A stretch of DNA of 64,000 nt from an uncultured Clostridia bacterium. GTDB taxonomy: Bacteria; Bacillota; Clostridia; Christensenellales; CAG-917. The notes under the pieces were generated by a model. It saw nothing but the letters and a program-made list of their open reading frames with translations. It was not told where the DNA came from and made no database searches. Location: the NCBI GenBank assembly GCA_944349635.1, contig CALVNH010000001.1:276385-340384 (forward strand), written 5' to 3'. The position numbers and the translations under genes were made by a program. Below, piece after piece: positions 57,983 through 64,000 of this stretch (position 1 is the stretch's first letter; the number at the start of each line of letters is the position of its first letter).

Positions 57983-58656
57983 CGGGCGCGTCCTGGATAA
58001 TGCAGCTGACCGCCGCGCTGGGCTCGTTGGGTTTCGGCGCGCTGGCCGCCCTTCCGTTCCGTGCGATACGGGCAAGAACGGAAGGTTTCGAAAAGTTCCT
58101 GACGGACTGTTTCGCGGTGTGCGCGGCGGGTGCGCTCTTTTTGCTCTCCGCGCACGTCTGCGCGCAAGGACAACTGACATTTTACTGTGCGTTGTGTTTC
58201 CTCTCGGGGCTGTGGATTGCGGAAAAGCTCGCCGACAGGCTGCTTGCCGCGCTGAAAGGCACGGCGTTCTGGCGGGCGTTGGAAAAACTGCGCGAAAACA
58301 CCGTGAACAAACTTCGCGTTCTGCTGTCCTCGGCACGACGGAAATTTGCCGGCTTTTCGGACAAACTGCACGTCGTGACGGGCAAACTGCGCAAGATGTT
58401 CACCTCGTTTCCGCTTGCCCGTAAAAAAGAAAAAGAGGCGGACGACCGCCCCTCCGGGGATACGAACTTCATTTCCGGCGATTTGCGCAGAAAACCCGCC
58501 CGCCGCAGGGCTGACCCGCGCGACGGACGCAAGACCTCGTTCAGTCGTTCTCTCCTCCGGAAAGGCGACCGTCGAGTTCCTTCTTCATCGCGACGTAATC
58601 GGCGGCAAGCTGAAAAACGTACCTCTGTCTTTCCTCGTGGGAAAGCGACTCCATGA
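57979..58656 (+). CDS. yabQ: Spore cortex biosynthesis membrane protein YabQ
   Basis: A 225-residue protein with three or four hydrophobic helices in its first 95 residues (QLTAALGSLGFGALAALPFRA, AVCAAGALFLLSAHV, FYCALCFLSGLWIAEKLA), matching YabQ, which in Bacillus is needed for spore cortex formation. The start overlaps yabP. The C-terminal half is strongly basic, and its last 39 codons overlap the convergent gene at 58541-58870, so the tail may be poorly conserved. Identity rests on topology and position after yabP. Confidence 0.8.
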   Translation: MTGASWIMQLTAALGSLGFGALAALPFRAIRARTEGFEKFLTDCFAVCAAGALFLLSAHVCAQGQLTFYCALCFLSGLWIAEKLADRLLAALKGTAFWRALEKLRENTVNKLRVLLSSARRKFAGFSDKLHVVTGKLRKMFTSFPLARKKEKEADDRPSGDTNFISGDLRRKPARRRADPRDGRKTSFSRSLLRKGDRRVPSSSRRNRRQAEKRTSVFPRGKATP

Positions 58657-58870
58657 GACGTTTGTCGGCAAGTTGCTGAATGGGATTCACGACTTCCTCG
58701 CCGCTGTCCAGCAACTGTTTGAGTTTTATGTACAGTTGCTTTTGCGCGGGGCTTACTCCCCTGGGGAGATTGCACTCCGATTCTTCTTTGTAACGGTTGT
58801 CCTTCAATCTGCGTTTCGCCTGCGCCGCCAGAGTTCTGATTGCGCACGCTCCGTGTCTGCTGTTAGCCAT
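58541..58870 (-). CDS. Uncharacterised small basic/helical protein
   Basis: A 109-residue protein starting MANSRHGACAIRTLAAQAKRR; not recognised. It is hydrophilic, with a basic N-terminus and long amphipathic helices (SPAQKQLYIKLKQLLDSGEEV, SHEERQRYVFQLAADYVAMKK). GGAGG lies 6 bases before the ATG at 58870, which supports a real start; the frame is open to 58897. It overlaps the 3' end of yabQ by 116 bases on the opposite strand. Next to spore genes, but nothing shows it is one. Confidence 0.65.
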   Translation of the reverse strand: MANSRHGACAIRTLAAQAKRRLKDNRYKEESECNLPRGVSPAQKQLYIKLKQLLDSGEEVVNPIQQLADKRLMESLSHEERQRYVFQLAADYVAMKKELDGRLSGGEND

Positions 58871-58945
58871 ACTGCGCCTCCGACGGCATATTAACATAAA
58901 AAACGACGGGAAAAAGACTATCGCCCAAACAAGACAAAATGCGAT

Positions 58946-59662
58946 TTATTTCGAGTTGATTCGCGCGGATTTCGCGACGTTTTTGCCGAAAATTCTGTCC
59001 GCCGCCGAGCAGAGAGGAAGATAAAGCACCCCTACCACGAAGAAATTGGAGACCGTGTGCACGATGTCGAAATACAGCCCGCGAACATAGTATGCCAGCC
59101 AGTACTGCCCTATGTTGAATCCGTCCGACACTCCGACCGCGACGAAGAGCGTGTCGCAACACGCCGAGAGCACTCCGAAAAACAGCGACATCACCACGGC
59201 AATCGCAACCGCGGCAACGAGATTCCGCCTTCTTGAAAGCAGAGAAAACAACAACGCAAGAAGGGGCCAGTAAAGAAAATACAGCAGCACCCAGCTTGCC
59301 GCACCGTAAAGCGCGACTTCCACCGCACAGAAAACCAGCACGGCGGGAAGCGCGTAGACCACTCCCGCCGCGGAAGCGTAAACGGCAATCAGCACCGTTA
59401 CCACTTCCACGTTGGGAACGAAGGACAGCGCGAACTTGAAGGAGGTGAGCATTGCCGCCATTATCGCCACTTTTACGACGTACTGTGCCGTCAGACGTAT
59501 GCGCTCTCCCTTCTTCTTGCCGACGCAAAGAGTCTCTCCCGCAGGTTCCCCCTCGGCTTTTACCGTGTCGCAACAGCCGCTTTCCGCGAATTCCGCCTCC
59601 GCTTCCGTGCGCTCGGGCACTGTGTCGAACTTCTTATCTTCCACAAAACACCAAACCGTCAA
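58946..59662 (-). CDS. ECF transporter S component, probably for cobalamin
   Basis: A membrane protein of up to 238 residues, with about six helices after a charged 55-residue N-terminus, matching substrate-capture (S) components of ECF vitamin transporters. VVKVAIMAAMLTSFKFALSFVPNVEVVT near residue 62 resembles the conserved first-helix region. It follows the DUF4430 lipoprotein by 35 bases behind a cobalamin riboswitch, so vitamin B12 or a precursor is the likely substrate. It has no own ATPase; the module at 8695-11235 should serve it. The listed start is a TTG; a GTG (V of VEDKKF) is a close alternative, and neither has a strong ribosome-binding site. Confidence 0.85.
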   Translation of the reverse strand: MTVWCFVEDKKFDTVPERTEAEAEFAESGCCDTVKAEGEPAGETLCVGKKKGERIRLTAQYVVKVAIMAAMLTSFKFALSFVPNVEVVTVLIAVYASAAGVVYALPAVLVFCAVEVALYGAASWVLLYFLYWPLLALLFSLLSRRRNLVAAVAIAVVMSLFFGVLSACCDTLFVAVGVSDGFNIGQYWLAYYVRGLYFDIVHTVSNFFVVGVLYLPLCSAADRIFGKNVAKSARINSK

Positions 59663-59697
59663 AACGCGCGTTTTACGCGGCGTTTTCGTACAATAAA

Positions 59698-60213
59698 CTA
59701 GAATGTTTCGACAACAAACCAGTAAGACGCGCCGTCGTAAACGGGGAAGGACGACACCCCGAGATTGGCATAATAAAAGGTCTTCCCGAATGCGTTTTTG
59801 GTGATTGTCTCTCCCGTTTTCCAGTCCGTTCCTTTCAGGCTTTCATTGTCCACGGTGTGGTAAAAAGCGATGTAAGAATTGCTGCCCGCAACAAGAGTTC
59901 CGAGCTCCGAAATCATTGCACCGTATTCGCCTTCGGTGTACTTTAGATTGGCAATCTTCTTTTTCCCGAACAGTTCTTTGAGAGTGTCCATGACGTAGAC
60001 GCCGTTGGTCGTGGAAGTTATCTCCTCGTCGCCGATAAATATGGTGACGTCTTTGATGCCGTACTCTTCCTTGATGCCGTTGACTTCGTTTTCCAGCTCT
60101 TTGACACGGTCCTTGAGAGAGGAATCGCACGCAACCAGCGCAACCGCCAGCACGCACACAACGAGTGCGACGAGTAAAAATGCCGCCGCTCTTTTAATTG
60201 TTTGCCGTTTCAT
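59698..60213 (-). CDS. DUF4430 (transcobalamin-like) lipoprotein
   Basis: A 171-residue secreted lipoprotein. The signal peptide ends in a lipobox (LVACDS, cysteine near residue 29), followed by a short coiled coil (LKDRVKELENEVNGIKEE) and a DUF4430 domain of about 110 residues, the C-terminal beta domain of transcobalamin/intrinsic factor: a VTIFIGDEEI strand, YVMDTLKELFG helix and SYIAFYHTVDNESLKG. DUF4430 proteins next to ECF S components are inferred cobalamin-binding lipoproteins. The ATG at 60213 is seven bases after GGGAGG, which lies inside the riboswitch terminator. The frame is open upstream through the riboswitch and is ignored. Confidence 0.9.
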   Translation of the reverse strand: MKRQTIKRAAAFLLVALVVCVLAVALVACDSSLKDRVKELENEVNGIKEEYGIKDVTIFIGDEEITSTTNGVYVMDTLKELFGKKKIANLKYTEGEYGAMISELGTLVAGSNSYIAFYHTVDNESLKGTDWKTGETITKNAFGKTFYYANLGVSSFPVYDGASYWFVVETF

Positions 60214-60242
60214 AAAAAAACCTCCCGTTCTTTCAAGGGAGG
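60214..60242 (-). terminator. Riboswitch expression platform overlapping the ribosome-binding site
   Basis: CCTCCC-N10-GGGAGG then seven T and the ATG. The 3' arm GGGAGG is also the only plausible ribosome-binding site. Confidence 0.75.
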
Positions 60243-60445
60243 CACGACAAAACCTGCCGTCGTCTCCCACCGAAACAACTGCTTGTATTTTTGTCGGGCC
60301 GGTCTCCTGACTTCGGCCGGCTTTCGCCGCGGCGCCTTCCCCTTGCGGGTGGCGTTGCTCCGTTCGCCTTACAGTAGCGGGGGCTGTGCGGGATTTGCAC
60401 CCGACTTCCCGATTCTCGACTTGCGTCGCACCCGATACGGTCATA
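60214..60445 (-). promoter_or_regulatory. Cobalamin (adenosylcobalamin) riboswitch
   Basis: On the minus strand the leader has the B12 riboswitch landmarks in order: GGGTGCAAATCCCGCACAGCCCCCGCTACTGTAA (split: GGGTGCAAATCCC, then CAGCCCCCGCTACTGTAA at about 60369-60387), a variable hairpin, and the closing B12 box GCCGAAGTCAGGAGACCGGC (60299-60318). A terminator-like CCTCCC/GGGAGG hairpin with seven T (60214-60242) ends the leader directly at the start codon. It should shut expression when cobalamin is plentiful. Confidence 0.93.
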
Positions 60446-60471
60446 ATAACATATTTTTCGCGGCTTTGCAT
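60443..60471 (-). promoter_or_regulatory. Possible promoter of the riboswitch transcript
   Basis: Minus-strand ATGCAA (60466-60471), 17-bp spacer, TATTAT (60443-60448), just upstream of the riboswitch; the -35 is weak. Confidence 0.45.
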
Positions 60472-60650
60472 TAAAATCCTCCCGCGTGGACAAAATTCTT
60501 TCCGAAACGCTTTCCGCATTCCTTTTAGCGCGTCGACACTTCCGCAGACACGCGCACGGATGTGAAAAAAACTGCGTTTTTGCTCTTTGCGGCGCAACCC
60601 GCAAAACGGTATATAGCCAAAATTATATTTTTGCAAAAAGACGTTTGCAA
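60472..60650. other. Intergenic region between divergent promoters
   Basis: About 180 bases between the riboswitch promoter and the zinc-ribbon gene's promoter. The only open frame (60486-60701 plus) runs through the promoter and shows no family feature. Nothing else is seen. Confidence 0.4.
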
Positions 60651-60679
60651 TTGACTTTGTCGTCATATACGGCTATAAT
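60651..60679 (+). promoter_or_regulatory. Strong sigma-A promoter of the zinc-ribbon membrane protein gene
   Basis: TTGACT (60651-60656), 17-bp spacer, TATAAT (60674-60679), then AAGGAG at 60701-60706. Confidence 0.88.
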
Positions 60680-60716
60680 CAATTTGTATAATAACCTGTA
60701 AAGGAGTTGTTTGACT

Positions 60717-61517
60717 ATGTATACGAGATGTCCGAGTTGCAGAGCGGAAATCAGTTTCGAGCCGCCTGCCGATGCAGCCTCTCTTCCCGACGGCTACAAA
60801 CATAGAATCAAATGTCCCAGCTGCGGCGTCACCATAGGCGTCAAGTTGCCCAACCGCACCGCGACGGGTCAACCCGTGATTGCGGCGGAAAAGAACAGCG
60901 CTCCGTATTCTTCCGGCGAACCCATTTACGGTCCCAACGCATACGCTCCCGCCGGAGCTGTCGCAAGCGGCGAAAGCACTTTCGCAAATACTCCCGTCGC
61001 CAAAAAATCCGGCAGAAGCAGAAACGTGACCGTCTTTATCTTCTCTCTGCTCTTCCTCGCCTGTGCCGTAATCGGCTATCTGCTCTATTCCGGCACAATC
61101 TCCGTCGACATCCTGGGCGGACTGACATTCTTCGACGGCATCACCGTGCTGCAAAACGCTTCTTCCATTCCCGTCGGCGAAGACGCCATGCTGACGCTGT
61201 CCTACGTTCTGCCCGCGGTATTCTTCCTGTTCACGCTTGTGGTCGCAGTCGTTGCAATCATCGGCTTCATCGTCAAGAAGTATTCCCGCCTGTTGAACGT
61301 TCTCTTTGCGCTCATCATGCTGGCGCTCACGGCGTGCATAGTGGTGTTCAACCCCGCGTCCTACATCATCAGTGCCGCAGGCGGAAACATCGCCGACTAT
61401 TTTATGTCGTTGCTGGAACAGGGATTTTACTTCATCTTCGTTCCCGTGGGACTGGCTTTTATCAATTTCATCTGCTCTTTGATTTTCCTCAAAAGCATGA
61501 AGAAAAAAATTGCCTGA
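60717..61517 (+). CDS. Zinc-ribbon four-TM membrane protein
   Basis: A 266-residue protein of unknown function. An N-terminal zinc-finger-like domain (CPSCRAE near residue 5 and CPSCGVT near 33, MJ0042-like spacing) is followed by a polar linker to about residue 100 and four hydrophobic helices (about 103-128, 155-182, 188-212 and 230-255). The layout recalls the zinc-ribbon and four-TM proteins at 2813-5610, but split genes there are a single chain here. The ATG is 10 bases after AAGGAG; the TTG two codons earlier is less likely. Strong promoter and terminator make it a single-gene unit. Confidence 0.82.
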   Translation: MYTRCPSCRAEISFEPPADAASLPDGYKHRIKCPSCGVTIGVKLPNRTATGQPVIAAEKNSAPYSSGEPIYGPNAYAPAGAVASGESTFANTPVAKKSGRSRNVTVFIFSLLFLACAVIGYLLYSGTISVDILGGLTFFDGITVLQNASSIPVGEDAMLTLSYVLPAVFFLFTLVVAVVAIIGFIVKKYSRLLNVLFALIMLALTACIVVFNPASYIISAAGGNIADYFMSLLEQGFYFIFVPVGLAFINFICSLIFLKSMKKKIA

Positions 61518-61537
61518 CTCTCTTCAACCTGTCAAAC

Positions 61538-61571
61538 AAAAACGCCGTGAAATCGTCACGGCGTTTTTTTT
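61538..61571 (+). terminator. Rho-independent terminator of the zinc-ribbon membrane protein gene
   Basis: ACGCCGTGA-AATCG-TCACGGCGT followed by seven further T residues. Confidence 0.92.
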
Positions 61572-61708
61572 GACATATTCCGCGTTTCGGGCACACCGTA
61601 GTCCGCGCTCCGCGGGCACCTTAGTCTTGACGCATTCGCGACTCATTCGCGATTGTGTCGTTTGCAAAGAACCGGACTTGCCCGTTTGCGGTCGTTTTTC
61701 CTTCCGCG

Positions 61709-63142
61709 TTACATCAACTGTCTGCCCTGCGCGCTGTCTATGACGTAAAGAATGTTGGTTTCTTCACCCGTCATGGCGTCGATATACACAAAATAAGTGC
61801 CTTCCGACTCGCATTCGAATTCGTAAGTCAGCACCTCCTTCGTTTCGTCGACGGGAATGAGCGCAAGCGCGGGTTCGGCAACGCACGGCAGCGTGATTGC
61901 CGCCGCCGCTTCCGCCGCCGTCACGGACGGAGAAGGCAACTCTCTCTCCACATGGTTGAAAGCATAGTGCATCGCATCCAATCCCGTCACGTTTCCGCTG
62001 ACCTCGTCAACCTTGACTTTTACAAGGTCGGGGTACAGTATCACGCCGTTCTGCACGGGAGCAAGATTGACGTACACCAGCCCGTTTGCCGCGGAACACC
62101 ACACCACGGCCAAATCGCCGAAACCGGCTTTGCGGGCAAAACCCACCGCTGCCGCACAGTGCTCCGGATAGCTCCCCGACACCGCCGCCTGACCGTAGTC
62201 CACGTTGTAGGCAATCAGCATTCCGCCCTTGACGGAGAGCTGTGCAAATCCGCTGCCGCCCTCCTGTGAAAAGGAATAATTGAAAGTTTTCACGTCGCCG
62301 TCCGTGCTGTCCACATAGACCAGATTTTCGGCGTCGGGCAGAATTTTCGCGAGGATGTCGACTCCCTCTTCGGGGCTTATCTCGGAAAGCCCTTCGAGAG
62401 CCTTGCACTCCCTGTGCTCCAACGCGTCGGAAAAGGGTCCGTCGTAAATCATCTGCGGATACTCGACGTCGGGCTCGACAAACGCGTCGAAGGCGCCCGT
62501 GAAGTTCTCCAACATTCCGTTGTCGCCTATGAACGGTCTGCCCTCTCCGAGTCCGTCACCCGTGGTTTTGAGCGCGGATTTCAGCACCCCCGCCATTTTG
62601 CGGAGTTTGCCGAGAGTGGTGCGCTCCTCGGCGGTCAACGGTTCGCCGTCCTGCATCCGTTCGGCAAGATAATGTGCGTAGTCTCCGAGCTGTCCCACAA
62701 ACTTCGTCGCTTTCATTACTCCGTCCCTTCCGCCTTCGAAAGCGGCAAGACTGTTGCCCGCGAGATTTGCGGCGCTCCACACGTCGTAAAGTATCGACTG
62801 TTGCGCTTCCGCGGTTGACGCCGCACGGAGTTTGGCAAGCTGAACGTCCAAATCGTTGGCGCTGTCCAGCAAATCGTAGTAGTTGCGCGAATAGACCGCT
62901 TCCATCTGTCGGATATAGCTGTCCTGTCGCTTGCTCTTGTCCTCGCTGTAATACAGCGCGACGGAAAGTCCGACCAGCGCTCCCGCGCACAACGCTATCA
63001 CCGTTCCCATGAAAACCGTGCGCGCCTTTTTCCTGTTTTTGCTCTTTCTGACGGAGGACGGCGCCTCCTGCGCTCCGTTCTCCGCGCACGCCGCACACAC
63101 GCCCGTGCATTCTTTATTGTTGTTGAGATTGGATTTTGCCAT
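61709..63142 (-). CDS. ypeB: Germination protein YpeB
   Basis: A 477-residue protein with one N-terminal membrane anchor (about residues 43-66), a helical middle region and C-terminal PepSY/YpeB-type beta domains. LKTTGDG-like and YPDLVKVKVDEVSGNVTGLDAMHYAFNH-type segments (kept short: LVKVKVDEVSG, then GLDAMHY) match YpeB, which is needed to localise and stabilise the spore cortex hydrolase SleB. Its N-terminus carries extra cysteines (CTGVCAAC). It lies 12 bases after sleB with an AGGAGGG site, the usual sleB-ypeB pair. Confidence 0.93.
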   Translation of the reverse strand: MAKSNLNNNKECTGVCAACAENGAQEAPSSVRKSKNRKKARTVFMGTVIALCAGALVGLSVALYYSEDKSKRQDSYIRQMEAVYSRNYYDLLDSANDLDVQLAKLRAASTAEAQQSILYDVWSAANLAGNSLAAFEGGRDGVMKATKFVGQLGDYAHYLAERMQDGEPLTAEERTTLGKLRKMAGVLKSALKTTGDGLGEGRPFIGDNGMLENFTGAFDAFVEPDVEYPQMIYDGPFSDALEHRECKALEGLSEISPEEGVDILAKILPDAENLVYVDSTDGDVKTFNYSFSQEGGSGFAQLSVKGGMLIAYNVDYGQAAVSGSYPEHCAAAVGFARKAGFGDLAVVWCSAANGLVYVNLAPVQNGVILYPDLVKVKVDEVSGNVTGLDAMHYAFNHVERELPSPSVTAAEAAAAITLPCVAEPALALIPVDETKEVLTYEFECESEGTYFVYIDAMTGEETNILYVIDSAQGRQLM

Positions 63143-63154
63143 ATATCCCTCCTG

Positions 63155-64000
63155 TCAACAGAAATTGTGTTCGCCTATGACCAGCTTGACGGGACGCGAC
63201 AGCATCCACGCCGAAGTCGCAGTTCTGGGGTTGTAGTAGAACAGACATCCGTATGTCGGGTCCCACCCGTTCATGGCGTCCTGCGCCGCTTTGTAGGCGT
63301 TGCTGTCGGGCGTCAGGTTAATCTGCCCGTCGGACACGCAATCGAATGCGCCCGACTGATATACCACACCCGCTATCGTGTTGGGGAAGCTGGAACTCCT
63401 CACCCTGTTCAGTACTACCGCCGCAACGGCAACCTGTCCCGTATAGGGCTCTCCGCGCGCTTCTCCGTACACCACGCGTGCAAGCAAAGCAAGGTCGGAT
63501 GACGTGGAATTCCCCGCCGAAGAAGAGGACGTGCCCAACGTCATTCCGAGCGCCGCCGCCGTGCGGCTGCCCACAACACCGTCGGCAGTCAGCCCGTTGT
63601 TTCTCTGAAAGTACATAACGGCGGATTTGGTTCCCGAACCGAACACTCCGTCCACGGAACCGCTGTAATATCCCCAGTTCTTGAGCTTTTGTTGCAACGT
63701 CTTTACCTGCTCTCCGCTGCTGCCCTGTTTGAGAACGGAAGAAGAACCGCCCGTCTGCACGGAGGACGAAGCCGAAAGACTCATCCCCAGCGCCGCAGCC
63801 GTGGCGTTGCCCACGATACCGTCGGCGGTCAACCCGTTGTTGCGCTGAAAGTACATAACGGCGGATTTCGTTCCCGAGCCGAATATCCCGTCCACGGAAC
63901 CGCTGTAATACCCCCAGTTCTTGAGCTTTTGCTGCAACGTCTTTACCTGCTCTCCGCTGCTGCCCTGTCTGAGCGTTGCCGCCTCGGCGACGTCGTCGGC
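63155..64000 (-). CDS. sleB: Spore cortex-lytic enzyme SleB, N-terminus cut by window edge
   Basis: A cell-wall hydrolase of the SleB family, which degrades spore cortex peptidoglycan during germination. The C-terminal hydrolase_2 domain shows ARVVYGEARGEPYTGQVAVAAVVLNR, with the catalytic glutamate in GEARGE, and the late GWDPTYGCLFYYNP. Before it are two nearly identical peptidoglycan-binding repeats of about 65 residues, 80 residues apart; the first starts beyond the internal ATG at 63937. The frame runs to the window edge without a start, so more N-terminal sequence and the signal peptide lie outside. Confidence 0.94.
   Translation of the reverse strand, partial: ADDVAEAATLRQGSSGEQVKTLQQKLKNWGYYSGSVDGIFGSGTKSAVMYFQRNNGLTADGIVGNATAAALGMSLSASSSVQTGGSSSVLKQGSSGEQVKTLQQKLKNWGYYSGSVDGVFGSGTKSAVMYFQRNNGLTADGVVGSRTAAALGMTLGTSSSSAGNSTSSDLALLARVVYGEARGEPYTGQVAVAAVVLNRVRSSSFPNTIAGVVYQSGAFDCVSDGQINLTPDSNAYKAAQDAMNGWDPTYGCLFYYNPRTATSAWMLSRPVKLVIGEHNFC
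63541..63735 (-). repeat. Peptidoglycan-binding repeat, copy 2
   Basis: Near-identical at DNA level to the copy at 63781-63975 with an offset of 240 bases; encodes the GSSGEQVKTLQQKLKNW...AAALGM unit. Confidence 0.9.
63781..63975 (-). repeat. Peptidoglycan-binding repeat, copy 1
   Basis: Partner of the repeat at 63541-63735; differs at only a few codons (for example Ile for Val, NA for SR). Confidence 0.9.

Noticed and set aside
60486..60701. 71-codon plus-strand frame upstream of the zinc-ribbon gene
   Set aside because: Runs through the clear sigma-A promoter and has no ribosome-binding site.

Overview
The window looks like chromosomal DNA of an anaerobic, endospore-forming member of the Clostridia (Firmicutes), probably gut-associated. 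The evidence is the spore genes (yabP/yabQ at 57.6-58.7 kb, ypeB/sleB at 61.7-64.0 kb), a single-chain pyruvate:ferredoxin oxidoreductase, an 8-iron ferredoxin, two rubrerythrins, an ECF vitamin transporter with the Firmicutes ecfA1-ecfA2-ecfT-truA order, a tmk-holB-ricT cluster and a glgBCDA-glgP glycogen operon. By eye the G+C content is a little above 50% (not computed). Genes are tightly packed, with many ATGA-type overlaps and good sigma-A promoters with 17-bp spacers. I see no IS element, prophage, CRISPR array or rRNA. The only RNA genes are one tRNA-Ala and one tRNA-Ile; there is also one cobalamin riboswitch.

Layout: 0-2.8 kb, walJ-type metallo-hydrolase followed by two CPBP membrane proteases (the last cut by the window edge). 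2.8-5.6 kb, an uncharacterised three-gene cluster: a four-zinc-ribbon coiled-coil protein and two four-TM proteins, two of the three sharing a short peptide motif. 5.7-7.3 kb, glnS. 7.5-11.2 kb, ecfA1-ecfA2-ecfT-truA plus a small gene. 11.4-15.0 kb, nifJ. 15.1-18.6 kb, an orphan amino-acid kinase and a large surface lipoprotein. 18.7-23.9 kb, leuS-serS-M28 membrane peptidase. 24.2-26.6 kb, tmk-holB-ricT. 26.8-28.5 kb, ferredoxin and a split chromate-type transporter. 28.6-34.2 kb, a giant DUF4011/SF1 helicase/Vsr-like/DUF3320 protein. 34.4-39.9 kb, YbaK-type deacylase, a hypothetical protein, two rubrerythrins, an MmcQ/YjbR protein, two tRNAs, a UPF0291 protein, ung and a 44-residue small gene. 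40.0-52.4 kb, an MFS carrier with an unusual large loop, a GH13 glycosidase and the glycogen operon. 52.6-56.0 kb, a short alaS, a PHP phosphatase and ispE. 56.1-57.4 kb, a condensation-fold acyltransferase. 57.6-58.9 kb, yabPQ and an overlapping convergent gene. 58.9-60.5 kb, a riboswitch-controlled cobalamin-uptake pair. 60.7-64.0 kb, a zinc-ribbon membrane protein and ypeB-sleB.

How they fit together: the riboswitch-controlled DUF4430 lipoprotein and ECF S component lack their own ATPases and probably use the shared ECF module at 8.7-11.2 kb. The glg genes make and break down glycogen, with the downstream GH13 enzyme probably handling short glucans. PFOR and ferredoxin provide low-potential electrons, and the rubrerythrins give peroxide protection. 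The items most worth a second look are the giant helicase whose nuclease-like domain appears to lack its acidic residue, the zinc-ribbon/4-TM cluster with a shared peptide, the MFS carrier with EF-hand-like sequence in an inserted loop, the B12 lipoprotein/ECF pair with a terminator that also holds the ribosome-binding site, and two genes whose promoters suggest leaderless mRNAs.
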